From JBGSKY01 sp041740995 (GTDB lineage Bacteria > Planctomycetota > Planctomycetia > Pirellulales > Pirellulaceae), in contig JBGSKY010000095.1 of the NCBI GenBank assembly GCA_041740995.1, positions 1-39,681 of the forward strand: DNA of 39,681 bases, written 5' to 3'. This document shows positions 33,788 through 39,681 of this stretch, in pieces; the stretch's first letter is position 1; each line of letters opens with the position of its first letter. A model generated the notes under the pieces. The model was not told where the DNA came from. It saw only the letters and a program-made list of their open reading frames with translations, and did no database searches. The position numbers and the translations under genes are program-made.

Positions 33788-36700
33788 ATGTCCATCATCC
33801 AGAAGATTCCGAAACCTACGACAATTACAGCAGTCAGTGATCCAGCCATTGTTGATGGTTGGGAGGGAATTGGCGATATCGAAAACAAGTTATCTTGGTC
33901 TCGAACGCAGGAAACAGATCAGCGAGCAGGGGAGTTACTTCGCCAATATATCTACATTGAAATGGCAGCCAACGACTTGGTGTTGGACGAAGACGCCCGA
34001 TCGAAAGTTGAATTGCCAGAAGGCGTGTTGGCAAACTTAGAAGAAAAGAACCGCATGCTCGCACAGTTGCGAGCCCCTATCGACAGCCGCATTGAGTCTT
34101 TTCTAAACGATCATTTTAGCGATTGCAAATTGGAAACTCCATTGCGATTGCCCGATCAAACCTTCGTTCTCGATCGACATGGGATTGCTCGCGAGCTAGC
34201 GCTGCCTGCCGAAGGTCAATCGATTTCCAATGAGTGCGTGAGCTCCTATCGACTGGCTAACGGTGCACTTCATAATCCAGCATCAGACCGTCGAACGACT
34301 GCTGGTACATTTCACGTCGCCGAAGGCGGATTACCAATTCCGGACGACAAAATCGCCGTTCCCAAAAAGGCTTTCGCAGCCATGTTCCGAGCTGCCTTAC
34401 AGCCGCCCGAATCAATGCTGGTTTTGCCCTTCACCGCCAACGCCACCTCACCGGCAAAGACATTTGTATCGTTGTTATTGCGACCTTTGGTATGTCCACG
34501 CGTCGAAGGATTCTGCCGTCGCAAAACAATGGAAATTCGATTCTTTGTTCCTGGATCGCTTGTCTCGAATCTGGATTTTGTTGAATCGATTTTCGGTAAC
34601 GCCGGCGATCCGCTGGTACCTGAAAACGATGCGGCCTTGGACACGATGCATTGGTCAGGACACACCGGTTGCGTCATACTCGCTCCTCATCTGACAACGC
34701 TCACCAAAAAGTCGCTTGGATTGCCAGCATGGGCCGATGCGACGGACAAACAACGCGAACAAGGCATTGCTTGGAAGGACGAAAATGAGCTCTACAACAA
34801 CGGTAGCGCTTTCAAGCTTACGTGCCGAACCAATCAAGGCGTCATCGTGACGCTGATCGCGGACAACTATTTCGGCTATTGCAAAAAGGAAGTCAAAACG
34901 CAGATCAGTTACGCGGCCAACCTCCTCGGCAATGTCGAAGAGGAACATGCTGGCGGCACCATCGCTTTCCCATCGCATCATCTCGGCGAAGAATTTCAGC
35001 TCGATTCGAGGCGTTACAATGGCCGAACTTTCGCTGACGTCGCCAAACAGTATGGCGACCACTTTATCACGCTACATCCCGACGGTTATGGCATTGATCG
35101 TGGGGCACCAAACATTTTCTATGTCAATGAAAGTGCCCATTTTAGTCTTCAAAATCAGACCATACGTTGGCTCCAAAACGGCTTCGAAAAGTCGCTGCGA
35201 CTCGATCCGAAGAATGTTTACATCGCACCCAGCGGTTATCGCTTGAAGATGGAAAAACATCCCTGGGCCCCTTCCTGGCGATTGGTTGGAACCAGCGGTG
35301 AAGGTACCGTTTGCCATAAGCCTTGCACAGTCAGCGGGGGCGGTAAAAGCGAAATCAGCAAATCGTTGCGTGACTACATGCTCTCAGGTCCGATCTTCGT
35401 TGCCAACGTTGACGACGACTTCCACCAAATCGACAAAATTCTTAATCGCGATTTTTCCTCGAGATGGAAAGAAGGTGCCAGCGAGCGTCCCGACTACACC
35501 AAGCGGAAGACACGAAAAGTGCTTGACCCAAGCCGGTCGCTAGGCAGCGTCATTAAGTTATTTACTCCGTCCCACGAATATACCGACGAATACAATAACT
35601 ACCTGGCTTCGATCCCAAGCTACATTTACGCGATGATCTTCGTCATCAAACGGTTCGCCAAACCAGATTGGACCGATTCTTGGCGAGAACATTTTGGAGT
35701 CGATGTGGTCAATGGTGCCAGCGGCCACGAATTGAAATACGGCAATCGCAAACTCGTCGGCTTGTATTTACGCGTTGGCTTGGACTTGCAAGGACGCTGG
35801 AGAACCTACAAGCTGCGACAAGACTTCGCAGCAGCTGACAAGATTCAGCTCGAGGACGACATCACCGCGTCGGTCGTCGCACCAGGACGCTTCTTGCCAA
35901 ACCTCCCAAGAGTTTCAAACGACTTAAGTTATAAGTTCGTTGCAAATTGCGAGTACCGATTGTTCCAACGACCAGATGACGCTGTGCATCGCGGGTTTGA
36001 TAAACAAACGGAAATCGATATGGCGAGGCCAGGAAGCTTCTACTGCAACTACGAACCGATGAGCAAGGAAAACGTGGCGAAAGAGCATGACGCAGTGATG
36101 CTCTTCGACAATTACACCGAACCGATGAAGGAGCGTTTGCGCTCATTCTTGGATCAAGAAAAATTTGAGTACGTGGTCAGCAACGCTCATCCGCGCCTCG
36201 TAGATGGCAAGCCGACTAAGAACCCACGCTATCTTCAAGACCGGCCAGATTTAACGAATCCGATGGACCGTTATACGGCCTTGCGAGCAATGCAACTTGC
36301 GCGTTGTTCACCACCCGATTCGGCACTTCACTTCCCAGTCAATGCGATTTTGTCTGGTCGCCGAAACAATCCACCGGATGCCAAAGCGGGTATTCGCTCA
36401 CTTGCAGTCTACAATCCAATTCATTATCAGGATTTACCAGAATTGTTTATGGATTACGTCTGCTCGCTGACCGGCAAGAGCCCCTCGACGACTGGCGCGG
36501 GCAGTGAAGGCGCTCTAACAAAAAGTCCATTCAATGCGTTACTGCCCGTTCACGACATGAACGCAGCGCTGGTAAGCATGATCCTGACTGGCCTTGGTGG
36601 ATTTTCGACGGCGGCCGGTCATATAGGGCCCGAAACGGAAGTCGGCCACGATGTAAGTATGCTAGTTCCTGAGATCTGGTGCCGACTGTTCCCGAACGAG

Positions 36701-37342
36701 CGCGAACCAAAATTCCTGATCGAAAAAGGAATGCTTGAACGGCTAAGGGATTTTGATCACAAAGGAAAAACGATCCGGGCCTCCAGGCTGGGATACCGCA
36801 TCACTGACCGATTTGTTCAACAGTTCTTCGGCCGGGTTTTTGACAATCCGATGAAAGTTTTTGATTCTAAAATTTTACATCCGGAACAGCAAGACTTTGA
36901 TTCCTATGCTGATGGGATTGAATACATTTGCGAAGCACATGCACGAGTAGCCCAGTTTTACTTTGACGATGGTTCAGTCGAATTTGCAGTGCCACCTTTA
37001 AGGGCCTTGCTGGAGATTATGGCCAAAGGGAGCTACAAAGGATTTGATCAGACGGCTCCCGAAGTCCTCGAGCTGTTCGATAAAGAGAAGATGCTTGCAA
37101 GTGGTTGGTACCGGGCTCGGCTCGAAACCAAGCAGAAGGTGGATGCAGCTCTCTGGAATCGACATGTCAGTTACTTAACCGACTATTGCAATCGTAAGAC
37201 GCATAAAACCGTCATCGTGCGTTTGCAGCTTGAGCAACGACTGGCAGACGCGACGGAACGACTGAAGTTCTGCGAAAGCGACACCTACTTGGAAAGAATT
37301 CAAGGTACGCTCGGCGTCGACCCAACGCTTTACCCAGCGTAA
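33788..37342 (+). CDS. probable PPi-dependent phosphoenolpyruvate carboxykinase
   Basis: The 1184-residue cytoplasmic protein matches, in length and conserved blocks, the pyrophosphate-type PEP carboxykinases described from Propionibacterium and Entamoeba, which interconvert oxaloacetate plus PPi and PEP plus CO2 plus Pi. Blocks include FGNAGDPLVPENDA, HTGCVILAPHLTTLTKKSLG, IADNYFGYCKKEVKTQISYA, CHKPCTVSGGGKSEISKS (SGGGKSE at 516-522), RSLGSVIKLFTPS, LFQRPDDAVHRGFDKQ and TGKSPSTTGAGSEGALTKS (895-913). There is no signal peptide or membrane helix. The SGGGKS loop looks like a Walker A but lacks the full pattern. Identification is from memory of the family, without alignment. The start ATG has no strong ribosome site. 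Confidence 0.72.
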   Translation: MSIIQKIPKPTTITAVSDPAIVDGWEGIGDIENKLSWSRTQETDQRAGELLRQYIYIEMAANDLVLDEDARSKVELPEGVLANLEEKNRMLAQLRAPIDSRIESFLNDHFSDCKLETPLRLPDQTFVLDRHGIARELALPAEGQSISNECVSSYRLANGALHNPASDRRTTAGTFHVAEGGLPIPDDKIAVPKKAFAAMFRAALQPPESMLVLPFTANATSPAKTFVSLLLRPLVCPRVEGFCRRKTMEIRFFVPGSLVSNLDFVESIFGNAGDPLVPENDAALDTMHWSGHTGCVILAPHLTTLTKKSLGLPAWADATDKQREQGIAWKDENELYNNGSAFKLTCRTNQGVIVTLIADNYFGYCKKEVKTQISYAANLLGNVEEEHAGGTIAFPSHHLGEEFQLDSRRYNGRTFADVAKQYGDHFITLHPDGYGIDRGAPNIFYVNESAHFSLQNQTIRWLQNGFEKSLRLDPKNVYIAPSGYRLKMEKHPWAPSWRLVGTSGEGTVCHKPCTVSGGGKSEISKSLRDYMLSGPIFVANVDDDFHQIDKILNRDFSSRWKEGASERPDYTKRKTRKVLDPSRSLGSVIKLFTPSHEYTDEYNNYLASIPSYIYAMIFVIKRFAKPDWTDSWREHFGVDVVNGASGHELKYGNRKLVGLYLRVGLDLQGRWRTYKLRQDFAAADKIQLEDDITASVVAPGRFLPNLPRVSNDLSYKFVANCEYRLFQRPDDAVHRGFDKQTEIDMARPGSFYCNYEPMSKENVAKEHDAVMLFDNYTEPMKERLRSFLDQEKFEYVVSNAHPRLVDGKPTKNPRYLQDRPDLTNPMDRYTALRAMQLARCSPPDSALHFPVNAILSGRRNNPPDAKAGIRSLAVYNPIHYQDLPELFMDYVCSLTGKSPSTTGAGSEGALTKSPFNALLPVHDMNAALVSMILTGLGGFSTAAGHIGPETEVGHDVSMLVPEIWCRLFPNEREPKFLIEKGMLERLRDFDHKGKTIRASRLGYRITDRFVQQFFGRVFDNPMKVFDSKILHPEQQDFDSYADGIEYICEAHARVAQFYFDDGSVEFAVPPLRALLEIMAKGSYKGFDQTAPEVLELFDKEKMLASGWYRARLETKQKVDAALWNRHVSYLTDYCNRKTHKTVIVRLQLEQRLADATERLKFCESDTYLERIQGTLGVDPTLYPA

Positions 37343-37821
37343 GACGCCGAACGTAAATTCGTACAGGCATCAATCTGGACCGTAGTTGACGGCATACTAC
37401 CAACTTCGATGCCTGCAGGGCCCCAGCGTTGTGGCTGGAAAGGCGGGTTCGAGCCTTTGCGTGTGTGCCAACTGTCGAGTAAATCAGAACGTGCGCGGCT
37501 GGCAATTTGTGAGGCTAGGTCCGGGCCAAGGTTTGGCTAGAGTTGCCTGGGCCGAACATTGGGCATCTAGCGTTAGCGTAGCTTGCTGAAGCACAGACGG
37601 TGCTGACAGCTTTCGGCTAATTTGAACAATTTGAAACGCGCCCGCGCGGTGAGCAATGTTTTTCGAGGGCTCGCTGATCTATTAAAATTGCGATTTAATT
37701 TATCCTAGTGTGATTTCTAATACATTCATGAGCAGCCCTAACGCAATAATAAAGGGTGTTTAACGCTTGGCAAGTAACGTCTTGGTGCCGAGCAATTTGT
37801 GTCTATTAGAGGACTGTCAAT
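37343..37821. other. intergenic region without a supported gene
   Basis: This 479-base stretch follows the large carboxykinase-like gene and precedes the peroxiredoxin-like gene. Its left part (about 37380-37660) is richer in G+C, with short open frames on both strands that look like chance. It holds a small perfect stem, AAAGGC (37439-37444) with GCCTTT (37453-37458). The right part is A+T-rich and should hold the peroxiredoxin promoter. A noncoding RNA or gene remnant cannot be excluded. Confidence 0.4.
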
Positions 37822-38397
37822 ATGATTCGATATTTTGCAACAGCGGCAATCGCTGCTTGCTTCCTTGCGTCAAATTTCAGCTTTAGCTCCGCCAAAGAAG
37901 CCAATCGCCAACCTCCAAAAGTCGGCGAGAAAGCAGCTAACTTTAAATTGGATACGATGGACGGGAAAAGCTTCGAATTGGATGATGCAACGAAAAAGAG
38001 CCCCATCGTTCTGGTCGTTTTGCGGGGGTATCCAGGCTATCAATGCGGCATTTGCAGCAAGCAAGTCGGCGATTTAATGTCGGCACAAGAAGAAATTGCA
38101 AAACTCGGAGCCAAGGTTGTAATGGTCTATCCCGGTCCAACTGCAATCGTCGACGAAAAAGCCAAAGAGTTCTTCGCCGCATCGACACTTCCAGATCATT
38201 TCACTGTAGTTGTCGATCCTGATTTGAAATTTGTAAATGACTATCACCTTCGTTGGGACCAACCCAAAGAAACCGCTTATCCAACCACAATGATCATTTC
38301 CAAAGGCGGTGAAATCAAATTTGTCGATATCAGTTCCGGCCACGGCGGCCGAACGACCGGCAAAATGGTCGTTGCTGCACTTGAGAAATTGAACTGA
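37822..38397 (+). CDS. secreted peroxiredoxin-like (redoxin/AhpC-TSA) protein
   Basis: This is a thioredoxin-fold protein of 191 residues. An N-terminal signal peptide (about 1-24, ending SSAKE) predicts export. The fold starts with VGEKAANFKLDTMDGKSFELDD, then a strand VVLRGYPGY and the CxxC pair C75/C78 in QCGICSKQ. The RGYPGYQC block is typical of a peroxiredoxin-like subgroup with an atypical CxxC, so it may be a thiol peroxidase or a disulfide reductase. The ribosome site AGAGGA is 7 bases before ATG. A hairpin terminator follows closely, so it is a single-gene unit. Confidence 0.87.
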   Translation: MIRYFATAAIAACFLASNFSFSSAKEANRQPPKVGEKAANFKLDTMDGKSFELDDATKKSPIVLVVLRGYPGYQCGICSKQVGDLMSAQEEIAKLGAKVVMVYPGPTAIVDEKAKEFFAASTLPDHFTVVVDPDLKFVNDYHLRWDQPKETAYPTTMIISKGGEIKFVDISSGHGGRTTGKMVVAALEKLN

Positions 38398-38431
38398 TCG
38401 TTGAAATCTGACTTCAGCGACAACACACCAT

Positions 38432-38470
38432 ATGCCGACGCCGGTTTTAATAAACCAGCGCCGGCATTTT
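38432..38470 (+). terminator. rho-independent terminator after the peroxiredoxin-like gene
   Basis: ATGCCG (38432-38437) pairs with CGGCAT (38462-38467), CGC (38439-38441) with GCG, and GGTTT (38443-38447) with AAACC around a TAAT loop. Two single mismatches (A-C, C-A) interrupt the stem. It ends in TTTT and lies 35 bases after the stop. Confidence 0.8.
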
Positions 38471-38710
38471 CTGTAAATGTAGCGGAACAACAATGAAAAA
38501 CTGAAATTCAAGTCTCGGCGAAACAGTTCAATTGCTTCATAATGCGTCAGCAGGCTAGCTTCGAACTTCATCGACGGTCGCACGATTGCGAAGCCGAAGT
38601 TGCGGTAAGGCTCAAAGTTTAATCTAAGTAAGTTTGCTTTGTGCGGTTAGTCGGTTTTCGCAAAAAGGTTCTTTTACACTTCCATCATTTCTTGCGCAGA
38701 GGACGCTGTT

Positions 38711-39508
38711 ATGACGACAGGTAACTCGATCGCATCAACGCTACACAAAAAGCTGCATGAAATACTGGTCGAACGACGAGTCGACGCACCCGAACGCCAA
38801 GAGCAATGTAGAAGGATTGCCAATCACGTCATGGCCACTTCTAAGACGATTCAAGAAAGCAATTTCAAGCGAATCGCCGAATCGGATTTAGCCAACATGA
38901 TCCTGGCTTACGACGAATTATTCTTTGACAAATCGTGCGTCGCTCTAGCTCAAATCTACGGCATGAAATTTCGGCTCAGCTCACGGATGACCAGGGCCGG
39001 AGGAAAAACAACTCGGACGACGTATCCAGCGTATGCTGGTCAACGGAAGCGAGTCGACTACGAAATTGCCCTCTCAACATCCTTGTTGTTTCAGACCTTT
39101 CGCGATGACGAGCGGAAGATCCGCGTATGCGGTTTGCCATGCAGCGATCGCCTCGAAGCAATGCAACGGATCGTCGAACACGAATTGATTCATTTGTCCG
39201 AAATGCTTGTCTGGATTGACAGCGAATGCGCCGCTAAGCGTTTCCAAAACATCGCTTTTAGATTGTTTGGACACACGGAACATCGACATGAACTGGTAAC
39301 TCAGTATGAGAGAGCGAAAGCGGAGTTTAACATCAGGCTTGGCGACTCCGTAAAATTTCGCGTTGATAGCAGAGAATTGATTGGCCGCGTCAATCGTATA
39401 ACTCGCCGTGCAACCGTTTTAGTGGAATCAAGCGAGGGGCCAGTGTACTCCGACGGCAAGCAATACATTCGGTTTTACGTACCGCTTCAAAAACTGACGC
39501 GAGTTTGA
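38711..39508 (+). CDS. SprT-like zinc metallopeptidase-type protein
   Basis: The 265-residue soluble protein has the zincin motif HELIH at 157-161 in EHELIHLSEM. A downstream FGHTEHRHE block (187-194) could supply the third zinc ligand, the SprT/Spartan arrangement. An upstream LSSRMTRAGGKTTR segment and YEIALSTSLLF match the SprT-like core. The tail (about 210-260, GDSVKFRVDSRELIGRVNRI) resembles a KOW/Tudor-like beta barrel. Spartan proteins cleave DNA-protein crosslinks, but that role is only a possibility here. AGAGGA lies 7 bases before ATG. Single gene; the right neighbour is convergent. Confidence 0.82.
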   Translation: MTTGNSIASTLHKKLHEILVERRVDAPERQEQCRRIANHVMATSKTIQESNFKRIAESDLANMILAYDELFFDKSCVALAQIYGMKFRLSSRMTRAGGKTTRTTYPAYAGQRKRVDYEIALSTSLLFQTFRDDERKIRVCGLPCSDRLEAMQRIVEHELIHLSEMLVWIDSECAAKRFQNIAFRLFGHTEHRHELVTQYERAKAEFNIRLGDSVKFRVDSRELIGRVNRITRRATVLVESSEGPVYSDGKQYIRFYVPLQKLTRV

Positions 39509-39588
39509 CTCCCCAAGCGAGGTACGAGCAGCAATGAATCAGTGCGAATCGTAATTTAAAATTTTAAGAGGTTCGTCTGAAGCGCATT

Positions 39589-39628
39589 AAAAAGGCTGCG
39601 CACCGAACATTAAAGTTCGGTCGCAGCC
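39589..39628 (-). terminator. strong rho-independent terminator for the minus-strand gene at the right edge
   Basis: GGCTGCG (39594-39600) and ACCGAAC (39602-39608) pair with GTTCGGT (39615-39621) and CGCAGCC (39622-39628), a 14-pair stem with one bulged C and a 6-base loop. Read on the minus strand it is followed by TTTTT (39593-39589). It therefore terminates transcripts coming from the right edge. It may also stop transcripts of the SprT-like gene. Confidence 0.88.
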
Positions 39629-39657
39629 AAATCAAATTTGACTAAACGCGTCGTTGA

Positions 39658-39681
39658 TTACCAGCGATCACGGCCACCGCC
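39658..39681 (-). CDS. 3' end of a Gly/Arg-rich protein, probably an RRM RNA-binding protein (partial)
   Basis: On the minus strand the last bases read Gly-Gly-Gly-Arg-Asp-Arg-Trp followed by TAA. The stop lies 29 bases upstream of a strong minus-strand terminator, which supports a real gene end. A GGGRDRW-like tail is common in small bacterial RNA-recognition-motif proteins of planctomycetes and cyanobacteria. Only seven codons are visible, so the product call is inference. Confidence 0.5.
   Translation of the reverse strand, partial: GGGRDRW

Noticed and set aside
35327..35353. SGGGKS as a classical Walker A ATPase site
   Set aside because: It lacks the GxxxxGK[ST] spacing, and no Walker B follows; it is better explained as part of the PPi-PEPCK-type conserved core.
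37439..37458. GGGTTCGAGCC as a tRNA T-arm
   Set aside because: The 3' side of the T stem does not pair, and there is no acceptor or anticodon arm around it.
37490..37580. Sequence GAGGCTAGGTCCGGGCC reminiscent of the RNase P RNA core GAGGAAAGTCCGGGC
   Set aside because: The other universal RNase P elements, including the 3' ACAGAA block, were not found, and the region is too short.
37386..37589. Plus-strand 67-codon frame with several cysteines
   Set aside because: It has no ribosome site or recognisable family, and an opposite-strand frame of similar quality overlaps it.
1..39681. CRISPR arrays, tRNA genes, insertion sequences or prophage
   Set aside because: No regular spaced repeats, cloverleaf-like sequence, transposase or phage proteins were seen on either strand by reading; no scan was run.

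Overview
The window looks like chromosomal housekeeping and accessory DNA from a planctomycete, most likely a Pirellulaceae-type lineage. The clues are a long PVC-type CxxCH cytochrome fused to a glucose/sorbosone-dehydrogenase-like propeller, a BBP7-like outer-membrane protein, a solo tetrahydromethanopterin-pathway gene (fhcA) in an otherwise bacterial gene set, moderate G+C, many short unclustered transcription units, and frequent GTG/TTG starts. No rRNA, tRNA, CRISPR array, insertion sequence or phage gene was seen. The species cannot be fixed from this sequence.

Layout. 1-44 is the 5' end of a secreted-protein gene running off the left edge. 546-2564 is groES-groEL with a clear terminator. 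2884-5795 holds a membrane protein of unknown function and an AI-2E-type transporter, both on the plus strand. 5858-7312 carries two minus-strand tRNA-modification genes (tadA, truB), divergent from ftsK (7520-10312). 10334-12116 is a minus-strand cluster: a DUF202 membrane protein, an RluA-type pseudouridine synthase and an anchored hypothetical. A small orphan protein (12297-12893) carries a His-Gly/Cys pattern like DUF4347 or clan CD proteins. It overlaps the 3' end of dusB (12797-13918) tail to tail. Then come an outer-membrane barrel candidate, a conserved soluble protein often mislabelled as a TonB receptor, an AGCS sodium symporter and a DevC-like permease without partners. 20733-26765 contains a GlcD/GlcF-type FAD/Fe-S dehydrogenase, homoserine dehydrogenase and mnmE. 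26873-33521 is a long minus-strand run: sugar isomerase/epimerase, cysC, a TerB-like protein, fhcA and the PVC cytochrome. 33788-37342 is a single 1184-residue gene that best matches pyrophosphate-dependent PEP carboxykinase. The right end has a secreted peroxiredoxin-like protein, a SprT-like zincin and the last codons of a Gly-rich protein, probably an RRM protein.

Functional themes. Four genes act on tRNA or rRNA modification (tadA, truB, dusB, mnmE), with an rluA-type enzyme besides. Central carbon and energy metabolism is represented by the FAD/Fe-S dehydrogenase, the putative PPi-PEPCK, the C1-pathway subunit FhcA and the cytochrome fusion. The most unusual items are the putative PPi-PEPCK, the small DUF4347-like protein with its convergent overlap, the APS kinase with a 17-residue insertion, and the isolated fhcA. 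I did not find one multi-gene system that is clearly new.
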